Origin: Rhizomicrobium electricum
GTDB taxonomy: Bacteria; Pseudomonadota; Alphaproteobacteria; Micropepsales; Micropepsaceae
Length of the DNA: 64,000 nt
NCBI RefSeq assembly: GCF_011762045.1
Contig: NZ_JAASQS010000003.1
Coordinates: forward strand, 372,001 to 436,000
Direction of reading: 5' to 3'
The notes below the pieces were generated by a model. It saw nothing but the letters and a program-made list of their open reading frames with translations, had not been told where the DNA came from and ran no database searches. A program made the translations under genes and the position numbers. Below, in pieces: positions 18,384 to 26,215 of the stretch (positions within the stretch are counted from its first letter, which is position 1; every line of letters starts with the position of its first letter).

Positions 18384-20552
18384 GTGACAAGTTTCCAACC
18401 GACAGACACCGACACTTGCCTGCAGACCGGCCTCAAAGGCCTTGCTGCCGTTGCCCGTCATCTCGAGCTCGACTGGAGCCTGCCGCGGCTGATGCATCTC
18501 TACGCCCGCGACGCGGAGCCGGATGCGGAAGGCCTCTCGCGCATCGCCCGCAGCGAAGGCCTCAAGGCCGCCGTTCACAAGCTCGACTTCGCGCGGCTGC
18601 AACGCTTCGCCAAGCTGGCGCCGTTCATGGCGCGGCTTTCCAACGGCGCCTATGTCGTGGTGCTGCAGACCGCCGTGCCCTCGCCGGAAGGCGGCGAGCC
18701 GATGGTCGTGGTGTTCAATCCGCGCGCGCCGGAAGCCAATCTCTTCCCGATCACCAAGGCCGAGTTCACCCAGCACTGGACCGGCGAAATCGTGCTCATC
18801 AAGCGGCCTTACAAGCTTTCCGACACCACGCGGCGCTTCGGGCTCGGCTGGTTCGTGCCCGAATTCTGGCGCCAGCGCGACCTGCTCCGCAACGTCGTGA
18901 TCGCGGCCCTCGCCATGCACGTCGTGGCACTGGCGGTGCCGATCTTCTTCCAGATCGTGATCGACCGCGTGCTGGTCTATCTCAGCGTCTCGACGCTGGT
19001 GGTGATCGGCATCGGCGTCGTGGTGGCGATCACGTTCGATGCCATTCTCAACTGGCTGCGCGGCTATTTCATCCTCAATACCGCCTCCCGCATCGACATG
19101 CGCGTGGCCCGCACCACCTTCGAACACCTGATGGCCCTGCCGATCACCTTCTTCGAGCAGCAGCTCGCAGGCGTCGTCACCAAGCACATGCAGCAGGGTT
19201 CGCAGATCCGCGAGTTCCTCACCGGGCGGCTGCTCACCACCCTGCTCGATCTGCCGGCGCTGATCGTCTTCCTGCCGCTGATGGCGTGGTATTCCGGCTG
19301 GCTGACCGGCGTCGTGCTCCTGGTCACCGTCCTCTTGGCCGTCGTCATCGCCGCCATGATCGGCCCCTATCGCCGCCGCTTGAAGCGGCTCTATCAGGCC
19401 GAAGCGCAACGCCAGTCGCTGCTGGTGGAAAGCGTTCACGGCATGCGCACGGTGAAGTCGCTCAATCTCGAGCCGCGCCGCCAGGAGGCCTGGGAAAACG
19501 CCGCCGCCGAGGCCGTGCGGACGTATGTCCAAGTCGGCAAGATTTCGCTCGCCGCCAACGCCCTGTCGCAATTCATCGAAAAGGCGCTGTCGATCGTGAT
19601 CGTGACGGTCGGCGCGTTTCTGGTGTTCGGCCATCACCTCACGGTCGGCGAGTTGGTGGCGTTCAACATGCTGTCGGGGCGCGTCATCAGTCCGGTGCTG
19701 CAGCTCATCGGCCTCTTGAACAACTATCAGGAAGTGCTGATGAGCGTCGAAATGCTGGGCGAGATCATGAACCGTCCAACCGAATCCACCCGCCGCGGTC
19801 TCACCCCCGCGCTGCGCGGCGACATCGAGATCGACCGCGTCACCTTCCGCTATCCCAACACCGACCGCCCGGCGCTGAAGGATTTCTCCGCCCGCATTCC
19901 GGCCGGCGCGATGATCGGCATCGTCGGACGGTCCGGCTCGGGCAAGACGACGCTGTCGGCGCTGTTGCAGGGCCTTTACTACGCCGGCGAAGGTGCCATC
20001 CGCATCGACGGCCACGACATCCGGGACATCGACCTCGCCTATCTGCGCGGTGCATCGGGCGTCGTGCCGCAGGAGCCGTTCCTGTTCCGCGGTTCCATCA
20101 AGGACAACATCCGCATGGGCCAGCCGACCGCCGGCTTCGAGGACATCGTCGCTGCCGCGCGCCAGGCCGGTGCCGACGAATTTATCCAGCTCCTGCCGCA
20201 GCGTTACGACACCGTGCTGGAAGAAGGCGCCGTCAATCTCTCCGGCGGCCAGAAGCAGCGGCTGTCGATCGCCCGCGCTCTCTTGCGCCGTCCCCGCATC
20301 ATCATCTTCGACGAAGCCACCTCCGCACTCGATCCCGATTCCGAAGCCGTGGTGGTGAAGAACCTCGCCGAGATTGCGCGCGGCCGCACCACCATCGTGA
20401 TCTCGCATCGTCTCCAAACCATCCGTGCCGCCGATGCGATCATGGTGCTCGAAGGCGGCTCGCTCGCCGACATGGGCCGGCACGACGAGTTGATCGGCCG
20501 TAACCCCATCTATCGCCAACTGTGGTCGCAGCAGATGCAGAGGGCCGCATGA
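18384..20552 (+). CDS. Type I secretion ABC transporter/ATPase (HlyB-like)
   Basis: 722 residues from GTG 18384, picked because the paralog at 1-2090 begins at a comparable distance from the shared KALAAVARH / KGLAAVARH block; ATG 18288 is the longer alternative. Domains: degenerate C39-like domain (to about residue 140; Cys, His and Asp positions read Thr, Tyr and Asn), six transmembrane helices, ATPase with GRSGSGKTT, LSGGQ and IIIFDEATSALD. With the overlapping HlyD gene it forms the inner-membrane part of a type I secretion system. The M10 protease with RTX and calcium repeats at 23453 is a likely cargo. The outer-membrane TolC partner is not in the window. Confidence 0.92.
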   Translation: MTSFQPTDTDTCLQTGLKGLAAVARHLELDWSLPRLMHLYARDAEPDAEGLSRIARSEGLKAAVHKLDFARLQRFAKLAPFMARLSNGAYVVVLQTAVPSPEGGEPMVVVFNPRAPEANLFPITKAEFTQHWTGEIVLIKRPYKLSDTTRRFGLGWFVPEFWRQRDLLRNVVIAALAMHVVALAVPIFFQIVIDRVLVYLSVSTLVVIGIGVVVAITFDAILNWLRGYFILNTASRIDMRVARTTFEHLMALPITFFEQQLAGVVTKHMQQGSQIREFLTGRLLTTLLDLPALIVFLPLMAWYSGWLTGVVLLVTVLLAVVIAAMIGPYRRRLKRLYQAEAQRQSLLVESVHGMRTVKSLNLEPRRQEAWENAAAEAVRTYVQVGKISLAANALSQFIEKALSIVIVTVGAFLVFGHHLTVGELVAFNMLSGRVISPVLQLIGLLNNYQEVLMSVEMLGEIMNRPTESTRRGLTPALRGDIEIDRVTFRYPNTDRPALKDFSARIPAGAMIGIVGRSGSGKTTLSALLQGLYYAGEGAIRIDGHDIRDIDLAYLRGASGVVPQEPFLFRGSIKDNIRMGQPTAGFEDIVAAARQAGADEFIQLLPQRYDTVLEEGAVNLSGGQKQRLSIARALLRRPRIIIFDEATSALDPDSEAVVVKNLAEIARGRTTIVISHRLQTIRAADAIMVLEGGSLADMGRHDELIGRNPIYRQLWSQQMQRAA

Positions 20553-21991
20553 GCTTCATGGAGAAGGCGCGGGACAAGGCCCGCGAAGCCCGCTACACCG
20601 CCGAAGAACAATTCCTCCGCCGGTGGAAGACGTTCGACGGCTGGATCGACCGCCGCTTTACCGACGAGACGGTGCGGGGCGACGCCGGCATGGCGCAGGA
20701 ATTCAAGTCCGACGCCACTGCCATCGAGGAAGCGCCGGTGCCGGTTTCGGTGCACGCCGCGCTCTATGCCGTGGTGACGCTGCTGGTGCTGGGCGTGCTG
20801 TGGTCGATCATCGGCTCGGTCGACCGTATCGTTGTCGCGCCCGGCAAGATTGCCACCCGCACGCCGCTCGTGGTCATGCAGCCCTTCACCACCTCGCGCA
20901 TTGCCGACATCGCTGTGCTGCCGGGCGATCATGTGAAGAAGGGGCAGATGCTGGTGGCATTCGATCCGGCGTTTGCCGATGCCGACGTTGCGTCGCTCGA
21001 ACACAAAGTGCGGGCGCTGTCGGCGCGGGTGGAGCGGATCACGGCCCAACTTGACGGGACGGCCTTCGCCGCCACCGCCGCCGACAATCGCGAGCGTCAG
21101 ACCGAAGCGCAGATATTCACCCAGGAGGCCGCGAATTACGACGCCGAAATGGCCCAGCGCGACAGCCGTGTTGCCGCCGTCAATTCCGAACTGCATGCCA
21201 ACACCGTGGCGGTCGACGGGCTCAAGCAGCAACTCGACATGTCGAACAAGGTGGTCAGCATCTATCAGCACCTGTTGGAAGAAAAGGCCGGCGCGCCGCT
21301 CGACGTGATGAAGGCGCAGTCGAGTACCGTCGACGTCAACATGAAGCTCGCCTCCACCACCGGCGAGGTGAGGAAGCTCGCCCAGCAACGTCTCGAAATC
21401 CAGTCCGAACGGCAGGCCTTTGTCGACAAGTGGCGCAGCGACCACAATCACGAACTGGTGCAGGCCCGTCAGGACCTCGCCGAGGCATCAGAAACGCTGA
21501 CCAAGGCCCATCGCATGCGCGAGTTCACCCGGATCACCGCGCCGGTCAGCGGCACCGTGCTCGAAATCGCCGACCGTTCGGTGGGATCGGTGCTGAAGGA
21601 AGCCGAAACACTGGTGACGCTGGTGCCGGACGGTGCCGCACTTTATGTCGAGGCCAATGTGCCGTCGCGCGACGTCAGTTATCTCAAACCGGGGGCGGAC
21701 GTGCGCGTGAAGCTGGAATCCTATCCGTTCCAGAAGTACGGCACGCTCAACGGCAAGCTCGACGTCATCAGTGCCGACTCCATTCCGCTCAAGGAAGGCG
21801 AACAGAGTCAGCTTGTTTATCGCGCCCGCGTGCGGCTGACCGATCCGCCCGCCGAACTGGCCAAACGCGGCCTGCATTTGCGGCCGGGTCTGGTCGCCTC
21901 CGCGGAGATCAAGACCGGCAAACGGTCGATCGCCTCGTATGTGCTGAACCCGATCCTGCGCACCGCCGACGAAGGCATGCGCGAGCCCTGA
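20549..21991 (+). CDS. Type I secretion periplasmic adaptor (HlyD family)
   Basis: 480 residues; ATG 20549 overlaps the ATPase stop (ATGA). One N-terminal membrane helix near residues 71-93 (ALYAVVTLLVLGVLWSIIGSV), a lipoyl-like half motif (IADIAVLPGDHVKKGQMLVAFD), a long coiled-coil region (about 145-320), the second half motif (ITAPVSGTVLEI) and a C-terminal beta-barrel ending near KTGKRSI. It bridges the ABC exporter to an outer-membrane channel. The ABC-HlyD overlap shows they are made together. Confidence 0.95.
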   Translation: MSFMEKARDKAREARYTAEEQFLRRWKTFDGWIDRRFTDETVRGDAGMAQEFKSDATAIEEAPVPVSVHAALYAVVTLLVLGVLWSIIGSVDRIVVAPGKIATRTPLVVMQPFTTSRIADIAVLPGDHVKKGQMLVAFDPAFADADVASLEHKVRALSARVERITAQLDGTAFAATAADNRERQTEAQIFTQEAANYDAEMAQRDSRVAAVNSELHANTVAVDGLKQQLDMSNKVVSIYQHLLEEKAGAPLDVMKAQSSTVDVNMKLASTTGEVRKLAQQRLEIQSERQAFVDKWRSDHNHELVQARQDLAEASETLTKAHRMREFTRITAPVSGTVLEIADRSVGSVLKEAETLVTLVPDGAALYVEANVPSRDVSYLKPGADVRVKLESYPFQKYGTLNGKLDVISADSIPLKEGEQSQLVYRARVRLTDPPAELAKRGLHLRPGLVASAEIKTGKRSIASYVLNPILRTADEGMREP

Positions 21992-22024
21992 CCCGATATG
22001 CAGTTACCCTTCCAGGAGGGAGAG

Positions 22025-22073
22025 AAAGGGCTGAAGCGACGCCAAAAACAACAACCGCGCACTTCAGCCCTTT
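22025..22073 (+). terminator. Rho-independent terminator after the HlyD gene
   Basis: A perfect 12-bp stem, AAAGGGCTGAAG (22025-22036) pairing with CTTCAGCCCTTT (22062-22073), is followed by TT on the + strand. The 25-base loop is long. The right arm overlaps the last codons of the convergent PEP-CTERM gene, so the hairpin may stop transcription from both sides. Confidence 0.6.
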
Positions 22074-23203
22074 TTGCGCCGCAGGATCCAGCCGAGCAGG
22101 ATCAGCCCGCCGGCGAGATAGAAGATCCCGTTCGGCTCCGGCACGTTGGTCACGTTCGTTTGCGCTGCATCGCCGCCCGTAGCCGGTCCGCTTTCGCCGC
22201 CCGGAAGCAGCCCGCTTTCGCCAAGCACGCTCACCACCGCCCGCCCGCTCGTCACCGTTCCAAGACCGGTCTTCACCTTGGTCGAATTTCCGGTCAGCAC
22301 GTTGCCGGCGATGATCGCATCGTGACCGGACTGGTTCCAGATGAACTCGTTGGTGTTGGTATCGTTCTGGAATCGGTTGTTGGTGATCAGGATCGCACCG
22401 GCGGGATTGGACTTCGACTCCTCCGCGATGGCGATCGCCGCGGTATGGTTCGACGATTTCGGTCCCTTCTCCAGGGTATTGCCGGCAATGGTCACCGCGC
22501 CGCCGTCGGGAACGTCGATCAGATAGGAGGCCGTGCCGGTCTGCCCGTCCTTGATGGTGTTGCCGATGACGTAGGTGGCGTTGGCGCGCGATTTGATCGA
22601 ATGGCCGGACTGGGTATCGGTGAAGGTCGAGTTCTGCACGTTCAACACGCCGACGTGTCCGGCGTAGATGGCGTGGCCGCAGCCCTTCGACGACACGCAA
22701 GTGCCGTTATGGTCGAACACGCTGCCCGTCACGTTGACGGTCGAGAACACGTTGTAGTCCGAGAGAATGCCGTTCTGATTGTTCCTGAAGCCGCAATTGA
22801 CGACGTTCAGGTTCTGGCCCTGGAACCGGATGCCGGCGCCGTTGCCGTCGGAAGCGGTCGCACCCGAGAACGAGATGTTCTTGACCGTGATGCCCTTGCC
22901 GCCGAAGACGAACAGCCCCTTGGAGGAGCACACGGCACCCGACACGTTGACGCCTCCGCCGACGCCCTGGATGGTGAAATTGTTGTACTGGCCGAAATTG
23001 GCGCAGCCGTAATTGCCCGGCATGACATTGATGGTATCGCCCGAACGCACGACCGACGCCGCGGCGGCGATGGTGGTGTACTGCTGGCCGGCCCCGACGG
23101 TGAGGATCTTGGCTGCGGCAGGCGTGACCGGGATGACGCTGAACATGAAGCTCACCGGTACGAAAACGCTCGCGGCCTTGAGCAAAACGCGCAATTTCGG
23201 CAT
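22064..23203 (-). CDS. Secreted parallel beta-helix protein with PEP-CTERM sorting signal
   Basis: 379 residues from ATG 23203 (AGGA eight bases upstream); a longer in-frame start is unlikely because a signal peptide follows this Met: KLRVLLKAASVFVPVSFMF, cleaved after AAA near residue 33. The body is a right-handed beta-helix of pectate-lyase/NosD type, rich in Asn ladders (GNTI, NNRF, GNTL). The C terminus has VPEP, then a hydrophobic helix and RRKK, the PEP-CTERM signal recognised by exosortase and linked to exopolysaccharide-producing bacteria. No exosortase is in the window. Substrate unknown; polysaccharide binding or cleavage is inferred from the fold. Confidence 0.85.
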   Translation of the reverse strand: MPKLRVLLKAASVFVPVSFMFSVIPVTPAAAKILTVGAGQQYTTIAAAASVVRSGDTINVMPGNYGCANFGQYNNFTIQGVGGGVNVSGAVCSSKGLFVFGGKGITVKNISFSGATASDGNGAGIRFQGQNLNVVNCGFRNNQNGILSDYNVFSTVNVTGSVFDHNGTCVSSKGCGHAIYAGHVGVLNVQNSTFTDTQSGHSIKSRANATYVIGNTIKDGQTGTASYLIDVPDGGAVTIAGNTLEKGPKSSNHTAAIAIAEESKSNPAGAILITNNRFQNDTNTNEFIWNQSGHDAIIAGNVLTGNSTKVKTGLGTVTSGRAVVSVLGESGLLPGGESGPATGGDAAQTNVTNVPEPNGIFYLAGGLILLGWILRRKKG

Positions 23204-23452
23204 GGCTCGATCCTGTTCCTGCGCAGTCTTCGCGACTGTCGCGGGGACATTTTTGGGATCGGTGACGACGGCAGCGCCATCCGCACTTTCGCCGATGCGA
23301 CGAGAAGGTACCGGAGTAGTCCGCAGTCGCACGCCCGCCCGTTGATCCTCGTCAACGCCGCGGCGTTTTTGGCCGCCGCGATCGGTTCGCCCCGATGGTG
23401 CTAGCGCCGGCAACCCTGTTAGCTGTTCCGTAATCCGTATAGGGACGATTTC

Positions 23453-25555
23453 ATGACCGCCCAGATCGACGAAGCCGCCTACATCTCCGGCGTGAATGCC
23501 GACGGCACCATTGCAGCCAAGGCCTACTGGGGCTGGGACGGCTCAACGCCTGCCGGCTACGCGACCGGTTACACCGATGCGCGCAAATGGGGTTCCGATA
23601 CGGCCAAGACCGGCGCGACGATCAGCTACTACTTCGACACCCACGCCGCCTGGTCGGCGACCGAAACGCAGGTCTTCCATTCCGCACTGGCGTTGTGGTC
23701 TGCCGTCGCCGATGTGACCTTCACCGAAACGACCAGCAGCGACAGCCCCAACATTACTTTCTTCCGCGGTTACGACGGCGCAGCGACGACGATTTCCTCC
23801 GCAATCGACAAGAGCGGGACCGGCGGCCAGCCCGGCGGCACGCACCTTCTCTCGATGGCAAGTGCCACCGTTTCGATCGACACCACGAATTTCCCTCTCA
23901 CCGGCACCGGCGGACCAATGACGGCGCTGCACGAGATCGGTCACGCGCTGGGGCTCGGCCACGCCGGCCCCTACAACAACTCCGTCGATCCGTCGATGCA
24001 GCAGAACGGCTCCTGCGATACCCGCGCCTGGAGCGTGATGAGCTACATCGCCGACGCCGGTGCGAACTGGAAAAGCGCCCAGCCGGAAAGCTGGATGCCG
24101 CTCGACATCCTCGCCATCCAAAGCATCTACGGCGTGGCCAAGACGACGCCGCTATCGGGCGGACAGGTGTTCGGCTTCAACAGCAACATCGGCGGCGATC
24201 TTGCGCCGGCGTTCGATTTCACCCGCAACACCACGCCGGTGGTGACGCTGTGGGATAAGGGCACCGGCAACACGCTCGACATTTCGGGCTATACGCAAGC
24301 GGCAACCGTCGATCTCAATCCCGGTGCGTTCTCGAACGTCGGCGGGCTTACGCGCAATATCGCCATCGCCTACGGCACCGCCATCGATACCCTGGTGTGC
24401 GGCAGCGGCAATACCTCGGTCGTCTGCAACAATGACGGCGACATCGTACGCGGCGGCGCCGGCAACGACACCTTCACCGCCGGTGCCGGCAATGACGTGC
24501 TCGACGGCGGCGGCGGCAGCAACACGGTCCTCTTCACCGGTCCGCAGAGCGCTTATACCGTCGTCAACAACGCCGACGGCAGCATGACGGTGAGCGGGCT
24601 CGGGGCGGTCGATACGCTGACCAACATCCAGACCGTGCGCTTTCTCGGCAACGCAGCCGCGGCCCCGCTGACCGACGATTTCAACGGCGACGGCCAATGC
24701 GACCTGCTTTGGCAGAACGACAACGGCAGCGCCGCAATTTGGACGCTGAACGGCACCGCGGTAACGGGCGGCGCCCTCGCCGGTCCCAATCCCGGACCGG
24801 CCTGGCACGTGATTGCCTCGACCGATTTCAACGGCGACGGCAAGGCCGACATTCTGTGGCAGAACACGAACGGCAGCATCGCGATCTGGACCATGAACGG
24901 CACCACCGTCGTCAGCGGCGGGATCGTCGGCTCCAATCCCGGCAGCGACTGGCGTCTGGTCGGCACCGCCGACTTCAACGGCGACGGCAAGGCCGATCTC
25001 GTCTGGCAGAACGCAAGCGGCGCCGCCGCCATCTGGACGATGAACGGCACGTCCGTCGTATCCGGCGCCTATGCCGGCCCCAATCCGGGCGCGAGCTGGC
25101 ATCTTATGGCGACCGGCGATGTCAACGGCGACGGCAAGGCCGATCTCATCTGGCAGGCCGACAACGGACAGGTCGCGATCTGGACCATGAACGGCGCCAC
25201 GGTGACGGGCTCCGCGGCCATCGGCCGGGCCGATCCGTCGTGGCATGTCAAAGCCGCGGCCGATTTCGACGGCGACGGCAAGGCCGACATCCTGCTGCAG
25301 AACGACAGCGGCCAGGCCACGACGTGGTTCATGAACGGGACTTCCGTTGCGTCGAGCGGTCTGACCGGTCCCAATCCCGGCGCAAGCTGGAGCATTGCGC
25401 GCGCCTGCGATTTCAATCACGACGGCAAAGCCGACATTTTATGGCAGCGCTCGGACGGGCAGGCCGCTTTGTGGACCATGAACGGGATTTCCGTGGCGGG
25501 TTCGGCGCTGATCGGCACCGCCCCCGGCGCGTCATGGCATCTCGCGACGGGCTGA
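23453..25555 (+). CDS. Serralysin/matrixin-like M10 metalloprotease with RTX and VCBS/FG-GAP repeats
   Basis: 700 residues without a Sec signal peptide. A zinc protease domain (about 30-230) carries HEIGHALGLGH at 160-170 and the Met-turn SVMSY (Met196), both hallmarks of metzincins of family M10. A serralysin-type C-terminal region follows, with one short RTX stretch (GGAGNDTFTAGAGNDVLDGG, about 338-358). Then come six repeats of about 48 residues (from ~408 to the end), each with a DxNGDGKxD calcium loop and an IWTMNG strand, the FG-GAP/VCBS propeller type. RTX repeats and lack of a signal peptide point to type I secretion, and an ABC-HlyD pair lies 1.5 kb upstream. Confidence 0.92.
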   Translation: MTAQIDEAAYISGVNADGTIAAKAYWGWDGSTPAGYATGYTDARKWGSDTAKTGATISYYFDTHAAWSATETQVFHSALALWSAVADVTFTETTSSDSPNITFFRGYDGAATTISSAIDKSGTGGQPGGTHLLSMASATVSIDTTNFPLTGTGGPMTALHEIGHALGLGHAGPYNNSVDPSMQQNGSCDTRAWSVMSYIADAGANWKSAQPESWMPLDILAIQSIYGVAKTTPLSGGQVFGFNSNIGGDLAPAFDFTRNTTPVVTLWDKGTGNTLDISGYTQAATVDLNPGAFSNVGGLTRNIAIAYGTAIDTLVCGSGNTSVVCNNDGDIVRGGAGNDTFTAGAGNDVLDGGGGSNTVLFTGPQSAYTVVNNADGSMTVSGLGAVDTLTNIQTVRFLGNAAAAPLTDDFNGDGQCDLLWQNDNGSAAIWTLNGTAVTGGALAGPNPGPAWHVIASTDFNGDGKADILWQNTNGSIAIWTMNGTTVVSGGIVGSNPGSDWRLVGTADFNGDGKADLVWQNASGAAAIWTMNGTSVVSGAYAGPNPGASWHLMATGDVNGDGKADLIWQADNGQVAIWTMNGATVTGSAAIGRADPSWHVKAAADFDGDGKADILLQNDSGQATTWFMNGTSVASSGLTGPNPGASWSIARACDFNHDGKADILWQRSDGQAALWTMNGISVAGSALIGTAPGASWHLATG
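24674..25552 (+). repeat. Tandem in-gene repeat encoding six VCBS/FG-GAP units
   Basis: Within the M10 protease gene, units of roughly 140-145 bases recur six times, each encoding DFNGDGKAD-like, LWQN, IWTMNG and a Gly-Pro-Asn-Pro-Gly linker ending in SWH. Individual units differ by many substitutions, so the array is old rather than a fresh duplication. Confidence 0.85.
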
Positions 25556-25673
25556 TATTCCGCGGCGGCATGTTGCGGCCACACCGAATTCGTATGCGAG
25601 CTATACGAAATTGGAATTAGGGGAACCGGCATGCACCCCCTATTTGGCCCTCAACCACCAAGGAGGGTTCGAC

Positions 25674-26147
25674 GTGAACAACACCGCTGCCGTTGCGGAA
25701 GAGCGCATCTGGTTTCTCAATTCGCTGATGACCGTTTGCCGTTCGAGCGCCGCGGGCCGCGACGGCGTTTCGGTGATCGAATTCCGCGCGCCGTACGGCG
25801 ATGCGCCGCCCACCCACGTCCATCATGACGACGACGAGATTTTTCATCTCATCGAAGGCCGCATGCGTTTCCGCGTCGGCAATGACGAGTTCGTGCTCGA
25901 AGCCGGTCAGACGGCCGTCGCGCCCAAGGGCATTCCGCATGCGTTCCGCGTCGAGTCGCCCGAAGGCGCGCGCGGCCTCAACATGATGGCGGGTCCCAAT
26001 TTCGAGAACTTCATCCGCGCCATGGGACGGCCGGCCGAAACCGCGCAGTTGCCCGAGCCGTCGGCGCCGACGCCCGCCGAGATCGAGCGCCTGGCGCGGA
26101 CCGCCGCCGTCTACGCGATGAAAATCCTCGGCCCGCCGATGTCCTGA
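25674..26147 (+). CDS. Cupin-domain protein
   Basis: 157 residues from GTG 25674, chosen because a perfect AGGAGG sits seven bases upstream (25661-25666); the upstream in-frame ATG has no comparable site. A single small beta-barrel: cupin motif 1 PPTHVHHDDDEIFHLIEGRMRF (His, His, Glu metal ligands) and motif 2 AVAPKGIPHAFRV. Such quercetin-dioxygenase-like cupins bind a metal, but the substrate cannot be told. The C-terminal 40 residues are helical and Pro-rich. It is 69 bases before ccmF; no functional link is evident. Confidence 0.85.
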   Translation: MNNTAAVAEERIWFLNSLMTVCRSSAAGRDGVSVIEFRAPYGDAPPTHVHHDDDEIFHLIEGRMRFRVGNDEFVLEAGQTAVAPKGIPHAFRVESPEGARGLNMMAGPNFENFIRAMGRPAETAQLPEPSAPTPAEIERLARTAAVYAMKILGPPMS

Positions 26148-26215
26148 CCGTCGCGAACTTGCCGATTGCCGTGGGGCGCTCTAGATAGAGTCCCCACGTC
26201 GGCGCTCGCGAGCTC

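Noticed and set aside
24674..25552. Regular repeats considered as CRISPR or minisatellite
   Set aside because: Units are ~144 bases, fully coding, and encode VCBS/FG-GAP strands; no short repeats with unique spacers.
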